Shown: positions 27,976 through 36,868, counted from the first letter of the stretch. The stretch is DNA of 64,000 nucleotides from Burkholderia sp. Ax-1719 (GCF_011753055.1 NZ_VWWJ01000002.1:310001-374000); one strand, 5' to 3'. The notes: generated from the letters alone by a model not told the origin. A program made the numbers and translations.

Positions 27976-28446
27976 ATGCCGAATTCCATACTCGACACCC
28001 TCGATTACCAGATCGTCCGTGAGTTGCAGGAAGACGGGCGGCGGGCGTTCCGCGAGATTGCGCGTAACGTCAACGTGCCCGAAGCGACGGTGCGCACGCG
28101 CGTCAAGCGCCTTCAGGATCTGGGCATCTTGCAGATTCTTGCTTTCACCAATCCCTCGAAGCTCGGCCAGGCCAAGCTGGCGCTGCTGTTCGTTGAGGTG
28201 GATCCACAGGATCACGACCGCACCGTCGACAATCTGGGGCGCTGGTCCGAGGTGAGCTATCTCTCGACCACGCTGGGCGGCGCGGATCTGTGCGTGCAGG
28301 TGCTGTGCCGCGACGACGAAGGGCTCTTCGCGCTCCAGCAGCGCATTCGCGCGCTGCCTGGCGTGCGCGAAGTGCGCATGATGCACGAGGTCAAGGTCCA
28401 CAAGATCCGTTTCACGCTGCCGCCCGCCGAGACGGAAGTGGAGTGA
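27976..28446 (+). CDS. Lrp/AsnC-family transcriptional regulator
   Basis: 156 residues with GGAAAG upstream of the ATG. Helix-turn-helix DTLDYQIVRELQEDGRRAF and NVNVPEATVRTRVKRLQDLG, then the RAM ligand/oligomerisation domain (ALLFVEVDPQD, VSYLSTTLGGADLCVQVLC, MMHEVKVHKI). It lies between puuA and the permease gene and both flanking intergenic regions carry TGCGCA repeats, so it is the likely local regulator of amine uptake and gamma-glutamylation. The effector is probably an amine or amino acid. Confidence 0.92.
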   Translation: MPNSILDTLDYQIVRELQEDGRRAFREIARNVNVPEATVRTRVKRLQDLGILQILAFTNPSKLGQAKLALLFVEVDPQDHDRTVDNLGRWSEVSYLSTTLGGADLCVQVLCRDDEGLFALQQRIRALPGVREVRMMHEVKVHKIRFTLPPAETEVE

Positions 28447-28861
28447 GACTGCGCGGCGCAGCGCGCGCCGCTAACCTGCCAAAAGCGCCCTGGTCGGCGC
28501 TGTTGCGCAAATAAGACGTGTTGTTTTTGCGCTTTGCGCATCCTCGAATGCCCCGATATAGCGCATTGCGCCGGGCGTATTCGCATCTCTCTGTACCCAT
28601 TTCCCTCCTCAAACGATGCCGGGCAACATGTTCGGCGTCGCGCTGGCGCGCGTCTTTGCCACTCTGAAATGCCGATGTAAGCCCGCCTGCGCAAACAAGG
28701 TGCAACGCGCTCCATGTTTGCGCATCGCTGTTTTAAACGCGCTGTGAAATACGCAATGCGCAGTTATTAGGGTTAAAAAGTATACACATGCGCAATTTGC
28801 TCGCTTAGGATTCGCTCATCGCGTGCTAGCCGCCGTTCAACCCCGACACGAGAGAGAATCC
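28447..28861. promoter_or_regulatory. Permease upstream region with phased TGCGCA motifs
   Basis: TGCGCA occurs at 28504, 28535, 28688, 28719, 28757 and 28789, with a degenerate TTGCGCC at 28566. Spacings are 31, 31 (degenerate site), 31, 38 and 32 bp, and the long gap of 153 is close to five times 31. A possible -10 TATACA is at 28781-28786 beside the last site. No gene is supported. Confidence 0.5.
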
Positions 28862-29005
28862 ATGCGAACCACGTATTCAGACCGCGCCCTGGCGCGCGGT
28901 CTTTGCCTCGATGGCCCGCGTGCGGGACGGCGCAACCTGGCCGCCCGTTCGACCCATGACGCTTGCGCCGTGCAGCGCAATGCGCAACCGGGAGCGCCGC
29001 GATGA
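28862..29005 (+). CDS. Possible 47-residue leader peptide coupled to the permease
   Basis: An ATG at 28862, nine bases after GAGAGA, opens a 47-codon frame whose TGA (29003-29005) overlaps the permease ATG (ATGA). The peptide is Arg-rich (9 of 47) with no known motif. Inside it, a 9-bp hairpin (28879-28887 with 28894-28902, followed by CTTTG) could act as an attenuator. The last TGCGCA copy (28981) also lies within it. GC-rich DNA often yields such frames, so this is tentative; the exact stop/start overlap is what argues for translation. Confidence 0.3.
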   Translation: MRTTYSDRALARGLCLDGPRAGRRNLAARSTHDACAVQRNAQPGAPR

Positions 29006-30666
29006 CCACTCACGACGATCTGATGGCGAGCGCGCCGCTCGCGTCGGCAACCACCACCACGTCGGCCCACGGCGATACGGCCAGCGAGGGCGACGTGCAA
29101 GGCCACGAACTCCACCGCAATCTCAGCTGGAAAGACGCGTTCTGGGTCACTAGCGGCGTGCCCGTGGGCGTGCTGTTCACGATTGGCGGCGTGGCCGCGA
29201 CGATCGGCCAGCCCGCGTGGTTCGTCTGGGTGCTGGCGATCCTGATCGGCTTCGCACAGTGCTTCACCTACGCGGAAATCTCGGGCCTCTATCCGCACAA
29301 ATCGGGCGGCGCGTCGGTGTATGGCGCGCTGGGCTGGGTGCGCTACAGCAAGTTCGTCGCGCCGGTTTCGGTCTGGTGCAACTGGATCGCGTGGTCGCCG
29401 ATGCTCGCGCTTGGCACCAGCCTCGCGGCGGGCTACACGCTCAGTTGTCTGTTCCCGGCCAACGCCGCGATCAACACCTGGCACCTCACGCTGCTCGATC
29501 TGGGCTTCATCACCAAGGGGCTGACGCTGCGCATCAACGCGACCTTTGTGCTGGCGCTGGGCTTTCTGCTAATCGCGTTCAAGCTCCAGCATGCGGGCGC
29601 GTCGGCGGCGGCGCGCACGCAGCGCATTCTCGGTATCGCCTCGCTGGCGCCGCTGGTGCTGGTCTCGCTCGTGCCCATCTTCACCGGCGATATGCCCGCC
29701 ACCCACTTCCTGCCGATGCTGCCGCTCACGCACGACGCCACCGGCGCGGCCATCATGGGGCACTGGAACGCGGCGGGCGTCAGCACGGCGATGGGCGCGA
29801 TGTTCCTCGCCTGCTGGTCCACCTTCGCATTCGAAACGGCGGTGTGCTACACGCGGGAATTCCGCGACCCGAAAAAGGACACCTTCAAGGCGATCTTCAG
29901 TTCGGGACTGCTGTGTCTGTTCATGTTCGTGGTGGTGCCGATCGCGTTTCAGGGCGAACTCGGGCTCAAGGGCATGCTTGCGCCAAGCGTCGTAGACGGC
30001 TCGGGCGTGGGTGCAGTGATGGCGGGCTTCGTGCACGGCGGCGCGGTGGTGTTCAACGTGATCGTGGTGATGATGGTGCTGTCGATCCTGCTGCTGGTGA
30101 TGACCTCGATGATGGGTTCGTCGCGCACGCTCTATCAGGCGTCTGTCGACGGCTGGCTGCCGAAGTACCTCTCACATGTGAACGGTCACGGCGCGCCCAC
30201 CCGCGCGATGTGGACGGATCTCGCCTTCAACGTGGTGCTGCTGCTGATGTCGGACTACATGACGGTGCTGGCGCTGTCGAACGTCTGCTACATGATCTTC
30301 GTATTCCTGAATTTGCAGTCGGGCTGGATTCACCGTCTCGATCGCGCCGACTGGCCGCGTCCGTATCGCTGCCGTAACTGGGTGCTCGGTCTGGGTGCGC
30401 TGTGCGGGTTCGTCGATCTGGTTTTTGTGGGCGCCGGTGCGAATTTTCAGGGCGAAAACACCTTGCGCAATGGCGTGATCGCCATGCTGCTGATCGTGCC
30501 GGTGTTCTGCTACCGCCACTACGTGCAGGACAAGGGCCGTTTTCCCGAATCGATGCGCCGCGATATCGAACTCAAGCATCCGCGCGCCGGCATCCTGCCT
30601 TATCTGGCGCTCGCCGCGGCCATTGCCGTGGTCTGGATCAGCGCGAAGCTCACCGTAATTACCTGA
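29002..30666 (+). CDS. APC-superfamily amino acid / amine permease
   Basis: 554 residues from the ATG at 29002 (GGGAG nine bases upstream). After a 45-residue hydrophilic N-terminus come about 12 membrane helices; SWKDAFWVTSGVPVGVLFTIGG and SGLYPHKSGGASVYGALG are APC motifs for helices 1 and 2, and TREFRDPKKDTFKAIFSSG is the usual loop after helix 6-7. It probably imports the amine or amino acid degraded by the gamma-glutamylation pathway, the role of PuuP in Escherichia coli, though it is only a distant relative of PuuP. The short genes that follow run in the same direction. Confidence 0.88.
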   Translation: MTTHDDLMASAPLASATTTTSAHGDTASEGDVQGHELHRNLSWKDAFWVTSGVPVGVLFTIGGVAATIGQPAWFVWVLAILIGFAQCFTYAEISGLYPHKSGGASVYGALGWVRYSKFVAPVSVWCNWIAWSPMLALGTSLAAGYTLSCLFPANAAINTWHLTLLDLGFITKGLTLRINATFVLALGFLLIAFKLQHAGASAAARTQRILGIASLAPLVLVSLVPIFTGDMPATHFLPMLPLTHDATGAAIMGHWNAAGVSTAMGAMFLACWSTFAFETAVCYTREFRDPKKDTFKAIFSSGLLCLFMFVVVPIAFQGELGLKGMLAPSVVDGSGVGAVMAGFVHGGAVVFNVIVVMMVLSILLLVMTSMMGSSRTLYQASVDGWLPKYLSHVNGHGAPTRAMWTDLAFNVVLLLMSDYMTVLALSNVCYMIFVFLNLQSGWIHRLDRADWPRPYRCRNWVLGLGALCGFVDLVFVGAGANFQGENTLRNGVIAMLLIVPVFCYRHYVQDKGRFPESMRRDIELKHPRAGILPYLALAAAIAVVWISAKLTVIT

Positions 30667-30775
30667 TGCGCTAAGCCGCTCCCGCCGCACCCCTATATCG
30701 ACGATGTCCGCGCGTAATTTGCGCGCGGCGGGGGACGGCTTGCGCCTTCACTTTCGTAACCTGCGAGTTCTGACG

Positions 30776-31615
30776 ATGACGACTCATCCGATCGCCACGC
30801 CCAAGTGGCCCGACACGAAATCGACCGCCGTGTCGCTGACCTTCGACGTCGACGCCGAAGCCGGTTATCTCGGCGAAAGCCCGAGTTATGCGCGCCGCCT
30901 GACCAGCCTCTCGGAAGGGCGCTTCGGCGTGGTGCGTGGTGTACCGCGCATTCTCGAACTGCTGCGCCGCCACCATATCGCCGCGACTTTCTTCGTGCCG
31001 GGTCATACGGCCGAGCGGCATCCCGGCCTCGTAGCACAACTGCTCGAAGAAGGCCACGAAGTGGGGCACCACGGCCATATGCATTTGCGCAGCGATAAAT
31101 CCACGCCGCAGCAGCAGGCCGAAGAAATGCACGCCGGTCTTGCCGCGCTCGCGAAAGCCGGTGCGCCGAAGCCTGCGGGCTATCGTTCCTCGTCCTGGGA
31201 ACTTACGCCGGAAACGTTCGAACTCCTGATCGAATCGAAATTCAAGTACGACTCCAGTTGCATGGGCGACGACCGACCGTACCGCGAGACCTGGGAAGGC
31301 CACTCGATCCTGGAACTGCCGGTGCACTGGTCGCTCGACGATTATCCGATGTTTGGCTGGAGCATCGACAACGGCGGCAACTTCAGCGCGCCGCGCACGC
31401 TGGTGGACACGTGGCTGGCCGAATATGAATCGGCGCGCCGTGATGGCCGTCATACCACCTTCACGATGCATCCCGAAGTGATTGGCCGTGGCGCGCGTTT
31501 CGATCAACTGGAGCGCTTTGTCGAGCGCCTGGTGGCCGACGGCGACGTCTGGTTCGCGCGTCTCGACCAGGTCGCGCAATGGGTCGAACCGCGCCTCGCG
31601 AAGGAGGCGGCATGA
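30776..31615 (+). CDS. Polysaccharide-deacetylase-fold (CE4) hydrolase
   Basis: 279 residues from the ATG at 30776; an upstream ATG at 30704 adds an unrelated 24 residues. The CE4/NodB metal site is visible: TFDVDAEAGYL (D-x-D) and HEVGHHGHMH (H-x3-H), and RSSSWELTPET follows. The sequence resembles PuuE-like and allantoinase-like members (the HpPgdA group) rather than secreted chitin deacetylases, and there is no signal peptide. It probably hydrolyses a C-N amide bond in the cytoplasm. Its TGA overlaps the ATG of the C45 hydrolase. Confidence 0.85.
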   Translation: MTTHPIATPKWPDTKSTAVSLTFDVDAEAGYLGESPSYARRLTSLSEGRFGVVRGVPRILELLRRHHIAATFFVPGHTAERHPGLVAQLLEEGHEVGHHGHMHLRSDKSTPQQQAEEMHAGLAALAKAGAPKPAGYRSSSWELTPETFELLIESKFKYDSSCMGDDRPYRETWEGHSILELPVHWSLDDYPMFGWSIDNGGNFSAPRTLVDTWLAEYESARRDGRHTTFTMHPEVIGRGARFDQLERFVERLVADGDVWFARLDQVAQWVEPRLAKEAA

Positions 31616-32685
31616 CGACTGTGTTCCGCTCGACGGCGCTCGAACCGGCCGCCCGTGGCCGCGAATTCGGCGCGGCGCATGCAGCGAAAGTGCGTAGCGG
31701 CGTCGCACGTTATCGCGCGTTGTTCGAGCGCGCTGCGCAAAAGCCCTTCGACATGGCCGAACTCGGCGCCCAGGCGCTGGCGCAGATTCGTGCGTTCGCG
31801 CCGCCGTTGTTCGACGAGATCGTCGGTATGGCGGAAGGCGCGGATGTCGATGTGCGACTCGTTGGCGCGATCAACGCGCGCACGGAAATTCTCGCCTATG
31901 TAGGCGCGCCGTTGCGCGGCGAATGCTCGACCGTGGTGCAGGTCGACCCGTGGAGCGCGCGTCCCGTTGCGGTGCAGACCTGGGACTGGTACGCCGAATT
32001 TGCGGATCAGTGGCTCACGTGGGAGATTCCGCACGCGAACGGCCACATGACGACGACGGTGACCGAATACGGCATCGTCGGCAAGGCGGGCGTGAACGGG
32101 CGCGGTCTGGGCGTGCATTTCAACATCCTGCATCACGAGCGCGACGGCGCGAGCATCGGCGTGCCGGTCCATGTGGCGTCGCGCTGGATGCTCGATAGCT
32201 GCGCTGCGCTTGACGATGCATTGCGTTTGCTGGCTGCTGCGCCCGTCTCGGCTTCGTCGTCGCTCACGGTGATCGCCAGCGCCGACGACAGCAGCGCTGC
32301 GGTGTCGGTAGAGCTTTTTCCGGGCGGCCCAGGCCTGGTCTTTCCCGACGCGAACGGCCTGCTGGTCCACACCAATCATTTCCTCGCAGGCGCAGCGCAA
32401 TCCGGCGACACCGAGCCGCGCCGCTACCCGGACACGCTCTTGCGCCACGACCTGCTTACGCGCCGCCTCGCGCGGCACACGCGTCTTGGCCCGTTGCAGG
32501 TGATCGGCGCGATGAACAACCACTTCGGCGCGACCACGGCCGTGTGCTGTCACCCGGACGCCAACGCACCGGAAAGCGGCCAGTACGCCACGCTCGCGAC
32601 CATCGTGCTGGACGTGGCGGCGGGGCGTCTCGACGCGCTGCCAGGCGGTCCGTGCGGCCATGCGCGTTTGCCTGCCGCTAATTGA
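31612..32685 (+). CDS. C45-family amidohydrolase / acyltransferase
   Basis: 357 residues with AAGGAGG before the ATG. It matches the acyl-CoA:6-aminopenicillanate acyltransferase / peptidase C45 family, an Ntn-type fold: GREFGAAHAAKVRSGVARY, then GECSTVVQ with the nucleophilic Cys around residue 105, QTWDWYAEF and YGIVGKAGVNGRGLGVHFN. Such proteins cleave or form N-acyl bonds, for example beta-alanyl-dopamine hydrolase. Coupling to the CE4 hydrolase and the nearby gamma-glutamylation genes suggests release of an amine from an N-acyl substrate. Autocleavage before the Cys is expected if it is a true Ntn hydrolase. Confidence 0.85.
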   Translation: MTTVFRSTALEPAARGREFGAAHAAKVRSGVARYRALFERAAQKPFDMAELGAQALAQIRAFAPPLFDEIVGMAEGADVDVRLVGAINARTEILAYVGAPLRGECSTVVQVDPWSARPVAVQTWDWYAEFADQWLTWEIPHANGHMTTTVTEYGIVGKAGVNGRGLGVHFNILHHERDGASIGVPVHVASRWMLDSCAALDDALRLLAAAPVSASSSLTVIASADDSSAAVSVELFPGGPGLVFPDANGLLVHTNHFLAGAAQSGDTEPRRYPDTLLRHDLLTRRLARHTRLGPLQVIGAMNNHFGATTAVCCHPDANAPESGQYATLATIVLDVAAGRLDALPGGPCGHARLPAAN

Positions 32686-32713
32686 TTTTCCTGAACTTGA
32701 TAAGGATTACAAA

Positions 32714-33133
32714 ATGCTGAAACTCAAACGTCTCGACAATATGGACATCCTCACGCCGGATGTGCAGCGTCTGGTCGACTTCTATCACGGCACGCTCGGC
32801 CTGGGCTTCTTCCTGCCGTATGAGCCGCAGGAACATTGGGCCGCCATCGAATTGGGCAATGTCACGCTTTATATCTTCCGCACCGAAGACGCCACGCCGG
32901 TCGAACGTCGCACGGCCGTCAATCTGAAAGACAAACCGGGTTTCGACTCCTTCGCATTCGAAGTCGAAAATCTTGACGATGCAATCGGCGCGCTGGATGG
33001 GAAGGTGCAATGGGTCACCGACGCGCCGATCGAATGGCAGCACCCGAACGGCACGCACTATCGCTATCGTCCGATGTTCGATCCGGACGGCAACATGCTC
33101 TACGTCACCGAGCCGCACAAGGTGCACGCATGA
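32714..33133 (+). CDS. VOC-superfamily (glyoxalase/dioxygenase fold) protein
   Basis: 139 residues from the ATG at 32714 (MLKLKRLDNMDILTPDVQRL). Two beta-alpha-beta-beta-beta modules are recognisable: FYHGTLGLGF and FDPDGNMLYVTEP. The usual first metal ligand His in strand 1 is replaced (DNMDILTPD) and the HxAFEV site reads DSFAFEVEN, although Glu is kept in YVTEP. It may be a metal-free or altered VOC enzyme. Its TGA overlaps the SDR start (ATGA), so it belongs to the oxygenase operon. Confidence 0.82.
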   Translation: MLKLKRLDNMDILTPDVQRLVDFYHGTLGLGFFLPYEPQEHWAAIELGNVTLYIFRTEDATPVERRTAVNLKDKPGFDSFAFEVENLDDAIGALDGKVQWVTDAPIEWQHPNGTHYRYRPMFDPDGNMLYVTEPHKVHA

Positions 33134-33930
33134 GCGCCGCAGCACGCACAGCGCCGGAAGCGGTGTTGACACTAGCGGCGGATGCTGGGCGTCTCGCGGG
33201 GCGCGTGGCCTTCGTGAGCGGCGCGGGACGGGGCGCGGGCCGCGCGCATGCGCGCCTGCTGGCGCGTCGCGGCGCAGCAGTGGCCGTGGTGGATATCGAT
33301 GCGGACGTGGCGCAGGCAACCGTCGCTGAAATCGAAAGCGAAGGCGGCCACGCAATCGCAATTGCCGCTGACATCACGCACCGCGAGCTTGCCGAACGCG
33401 CGATTCACGAGACCGTTGACAGTCTGGGCGCGCTGGACATCATCGTGCACAACGCGGGCCGCATGTATTCGCTCACCGGACTCGAAGCCACCGATGACGC
33501 CGACTTCAACGCGCTGCTCGAAATCAATGTGCACGCGCCGCTCTTTCTCACGCGCGCCGCATTGCCGTATCTCCGCAGCAGCCGCGCGCCGCGCGTCATC
33601 TTCATCAACTCACAGTGGGGCCAGGTGCCCGACGGCCACTCGTACGCCTACATGGTCGCAAAGGCCGCGCAACTGGGTCTGATGAAAACGATGGCGAAGG
33701 AGTTCGCACCCGACGGCATTCTCGTCAACGCGGTCACGCCCGGCGCGATCCTCACGCGCATGGTGCCCGACGACTGCATCGCGGGCGAACAGGCCGCAAT
33801 TCCGCTGGGCCGTCTCGCGCATCCCGAGGAAATCGCCAGCACCGTGGCGTTCCTCGCATCGGACGAAGCGGCCTTCATCACCGGCCAGTCGATTGCAGTC
33901 AATGGCGGCGCGCTCGTCGTCGGCGCCTGA
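33130..33930 (+). CDS. SDR-family oxidoreductase
   Basis: 266 residues. Cofactor loop VSGAGRGAGRAHARLLARRG (G-x3-G-x-G), VVDID after strand 2 suggesting NAD, NNAG-equivalent IVHNAGRMY, catalytic YMVAK preceded by INSQWGQ. The C-terminus FITGQSIAVNGGALVVG is typical. Start overlaps the VOC stop. In this operon it could oxidise the alcohol made by the Rieske oxygenase downstream; that is inference. Confidence 0.9.
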   Translation: MSAAARTAPEAVLTLAADAGRLAGRVAFVSGAGRGAGRAHARLLARRGAAVAVVDIDADVAQATVAEIESEGGHAIAIAADITHRELAERAIHETVDSLGALDIIVHNAGRMYSLTGLEATDDADFNALLEINVHAPLFLTRAALPYLRSSRAPRVIFINSQWGQVPDGHSYAYMVAKAAQLGLMKTMAKEFAPDGILVNAVTPGAILTRMVPDDCIAGEQAAIPLGRLAHPEEIASTVAFLASDEAAFITGQSIAVNGGALVVGA

Positions 33931-33957
33931 TTTATCCCTTGTTTCAAGAGGTTTTTT

Positions 33958-34989
33958 ATGTCCACGCAACCTTCTCTTCGCATTCAGGCCGAGCGCGCGC
34001 TGCGCCGGCAATGGTTCCCGGTGGTGCGCTCGGCTGATCTGGCGAAGCCGCAAAGCGCCACGCTGCTCGGCGAGCGTCTCGTGGTCTGGCGCACGGCATC
34101 GGGCCAGGCTGTCGTGCAGGATGCGCGTTGCCCGCATCGTGGCGCGGATTTCGCGCTTGGCAAGGTGCACGGTGAGAGCATCGCGTGCCCGTATCACGGC
34201 TGGCAATTCGCCGCCGATGGCGGGAAGTGCTCGCATATCCCGTCGCTCGAAGATCAGTGCAAGATTCCGCCCAACGCCGCGATCCACACGTATCCCGTGA
34301 TCGAGCGTTTCGCGCATGTCTGGACCGTGCTCGACGCGCCCGCGACCGAACTCTACGACCCCGCGCACTGGCGCGAACTCGAACTCGACTGGCTGGCGGC
34401 TACGCCGCTCGAATCGCCCACGGGCGTGGCCGTTGCCATCGAAAACTTCCGCGATGTCGCGCATTTCCCTTTCGTGCATGAAGTGTCGATGGGACCGTCG
34501 AAACACGTGGTGGAAGCGCTCAAGGTGCGCCGCGAAGGACTCGACGTGTGGATGGAGCGCACGCTCGACGCGGGAGAGGGCGACTGGGCCAATGACGGCG
34601 ACTGCCTGATGCAGTATCACTGCGGCGCGCCAGGTTTCGCTTCGATCACCTATCACTACGAGCGTCTTGGAAAGCGCATCGTAGCGGGCTTCCCTTCGCC
34701 GGTGGCCTATGACGAGGTGCGCATTTTCTGGGGCGTGGCGAACGAGCGTGGCTATCGCGGGGCCGATCTCGAAGAGTGTCTGCGTATCGAGGAAATGGTC
34801 TATCTGGAGGACATGCCGATTGCCGCGACGATCCGCCCGCGCGAAATCGACTGGGACGGCCAGGTCGCGGAGCATTCGGTGCCCGCCGATCTTTTCACGC
34901 TCAATTACCGACGCGCATTCCGCGAATTTATCGAACGTGCGAAGCCGCTCGCGCCCGTGTTTCCCGTTGAAGTGACGGCGGCCGTATGA
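33958..34989 (+). CDS. Rieske oxygenase alpha subunit (VanA-like)
   Basis: 343 residues. Rieske ligands CPHRGADFA and CPYHGWQFA, mononuclear iron motif ENFRDVAHFPFVHEV (D-x2-H-x4-H), and the C-terminal VPADLFTLNYRRAFREFIERA region of VanA-type proteins. Its TGA overlaps the start of a PDR-type reductase, the standard two-component arrangement (VanAB). Likely reactions are demethylation or hydroxylation of the amine-linked substrate handled by this cluster. It is only distantly similar to the oxygenase at 18736, which has a rubredoxin partner instead. Confidence 0.92.
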   Translation: MSTQPSLRIQAERALRRQWFPVVRSADLAKPQSATLLGERLVVWRTASGQAVVQDARCPHRGADFALGKVHGESIACPYHGWQFAADGGKCSHIPSLEDQCKIPPNAAIHTYPVIERFAHVWTVLDAPATELYDPAHWRELELDWLAATPLESPTGVAVAIENFRDVAHFPFVHEVSMGPSKHVVEALKVRREGLDVWMERTLDAGEGDWANDGDCLMQYHCGAPGFASITYHYERLGKRIVAGFPSPVAYDEVRIFWGVANERGYRGADLEECLRIEEMVYLEDMPIAATIRPREIDWDGQVAEHSVPADLFTLNYRRAFREFIERAKPLAPVFPVEVTAAV

Positions 34990-35948
34990 ACGCGCGCGCC
35001 GCCGCTTTCGAGGCGCGCATCGTGGCGATGCGCCTTGAAGCCCTGAACGTGATGTCGCTCGAACTGCGTGCGCTCGATGATGCGGAATTGCCTGCGTGGC
35101 AGCCGGGTGCGCATGTCGATCTCGTGCTGCCTTCGGGACTGATACGCCAATATTCGCTGTGCGGCGATCCGCAGGATCGGCGCTGTCTGCGTATTGCTGT
35201 GTTGCGCGAAGAAGCGGGACGCGGCGGCTCGCGCGAAGTACACGACATGTTGCGAGTGGGCCAGAGCGTGACGTTGCGGGGCCCGCGCAATGCGTTCGAA
35301 CTCGCGCCGGCCGACGATTTTCTGTTTGTCGCGGGCGGCATCGGCATCACGCCGATCATGCCGATGCTGCGTGCCGCTCAGCGTGCCAACGCGCGTTGGC
35401 GTCTGTTATACGGCGGTCGCTCGCGCGCTTCGATGGCGTTTGTCGACGAGCTGCTGGCATTCGGCGGCGAACGCGTATCGATCCTGCCTGCTGATGAGAC
35501 CGGGCTGCTCAATCTTGATGCCGTCGTGGCTGCGGCGCAAGCCGGGGCGCAAGTGTATAGCTGCGGGCCGGGCGCGTTGCTCGATGCGCTCGGCGAACGT
35601 TTCGACGCTGCTGGGCTTGCTTCGCAACTGCATCTCGAGCGCTTTGCCGCCGCTCCACTCGCGCCCACGCAACAGGCACAGGGCACATTGCGCGTGATTC
35701 TCGCGCGCAGCGGCACGCAGGTGGACGTACCGCCCGATTGTTCGGTGATGCACGCGCTGCGCGCGGCGGGGCATGAGGTGCCGTCGTCGTGCGAGCAGGG
35801 CGTGTGCGGGATGTGCGAGACGCGCGTGCTGGACGGCGTTCCGGATCATCGCGATCAACTGCTGACCGAAAGCGAACGCCAGCGCGGCGACGTGATGATG
35901 CTCTGCGTCTCGCGTGCGCTCACGCCAACTTTGACGCTCGATCTCTAA
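34986..35948 (+). CDS. PDR-type oxygenase reductase (FMN/NAD, [2Fe-2S]) (VanB-like)
   Basis: 320 residues. N-terminal flavin domain with LRALDDAELPAWQPGAHVDL and RQYSLCGDP, NAD-binding IAGGIGITPI-like segment (VAGGIGITPIMPML), and a C-terminal plant-type ferredoxin domain with SSCEQGVCGMCETRVLDG and a last Cys in MMLCVSRA (four Cys ligands). It passes electrons from NADH to the Rieske oxygenase encoded immediately upstream (ATGA overlap). Confidence 0.93.
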   Translation: MNARAAAFEARIVAMRLEALNVMSLELRALDDAELPAWQPGAHVDLVLPSGLIRQYSLCGDPQDRRCLRIAVLREEAGRGGSREVHDMLRVGQSVTLRGPRNAFELAPADDFLFVAGGIGITPIMPMLRAAQRANARWRLLYGGRSRASMAFVDELLAFGGERVSILPADETGLLNLDAVVAAAQAGAQVYSCGPGALLDALGERFDAAGLASQLHLERFAAAPLAPTQQAQGTLRVILARSGTQVDVPPDCSVMHALRAAGHEVPSSCEQGVCGMCETRVLDGVPDHRDQLLTESERQRGDVMMLCVSRALTPTLTLDL

Positions 35949-35995
35949 GGCACGGGGACGAGTGTTCGATGGCATTGACTAACAGGTAATCAGGA

Positions 35996-36787
35996 ATGCA
36001 AATAGAGTGTGTGATCGGCGTAATCGCCGATCGAACCCAGATTGGCCTGCATTGGGCGCACGCGGCGCACGACAAGTATGTCGCGCCCATCATCGACGGG
36101 ATGGGCGCGCTTGCGGTGTTGCTGCCCGCGTGCGGCGGCAGGCAGCGTGTGGAAGCGGTTATGCGTTGCGTCGATGGTTTGCTTTTTACGGGCAGTTATT
36201 CCAACGTCGAGCCGCATCGCTACGGCGAAGGACCCAGCGCGCCCGGCACCCTGCACGATCCGCAGCGCGACGCCACGACGTTGCCCTTGCTGCGCGCAGC
36301 GATTGAAGCCGGCGTACCGGTGCTGGCGATCTGCCGCGGCTTTCAGGAACTCAACGTCGCCTATGGCGGCACGCTGCATCAGGCCGTGCATGCCGTGGAG
36401 GGCTTTATCGATCATCGCGAGAAGCGCGACGCATCGCTCGACGAGCAATACGGCCAGGCCCATGCGCTTTTAATCGAACCAGGCGGCCTATTGGCAGCGT
36501 GCGCTCGCGGCGTGCTGAAAGCGCTGGAAACACAGGTGAATTCTTTACACGGCCAGGGCATCGCGCGGCTGGGCGAGGGCTTGCGTGTAGAGGCACGTGC
36601 GCCGGATGGCTTGATCGAAGCGGCGAGCGTGATGAACGCGCAGGCATTTGCATTAGGCGTGCAATGGCATCCCGAATGGCAGTACGACGATCAGCCTCTA
36701 TCGCAGGCAATTTTCGCGGCGTTTGGCGCGGCTTGCCGTGAAGCGCGCGAGGCCAAAGAAGCGATCCTTGCTGGCTGCGCGTCATAA
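35996..36787 (+). CDS. puuD: Gamma-glutamyl-GABA hydrolase (PuuD-like, class I amidotransferase fold)
   Basis: 263 residues. The nucleophile elbow is LAICRGFQELNVAYGG (Cys about residue 113) and the His-Glu pair is VQWHPEWQ; IGVIADRTQIGLHWAHAAHDKY and LLFTGSYSNVEPHRYG are typical of peptidase C26 / PuuD. It hydrolyses gamma-glutamyl-gamma-aminobutyrate to glutamate and GABA in the last gamma-glutamyl step. It lies 47 bp after the reductase gene, which places the Rieske genes inside the amine pathway. Confidence 0.9.
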   Translation: MQIECVIGVIADRTQIGLHWAHAAHDKYVAPIIDGMGALAVLLPACGGRQRVEAVMRCVDGLLFTGSYSNVEPHRYGEGPSAPGTLHDPQRDATTLPLLRAAIEAGVPVLAICRGFQELNVAYGGTLHQAVHAVEGFIDHREKRDASLDEQYGQAHALLIEPGGLLAACARGVLKALETQVNSLHGQGIARLGEGLRVEARAPDGLIEAASVMNAQAFALGVQWHPEWQYDDQPLSQAIFAAFGAACREAREAKEAILAGCAS

Positions 36788-36868
36788 GAACGCTGAGGGC
36801 GATGACATGGAATGGCGCGTGCTACTGCGCATGACGATTGAAACAACGATCGACGGCAAAACGAAACG

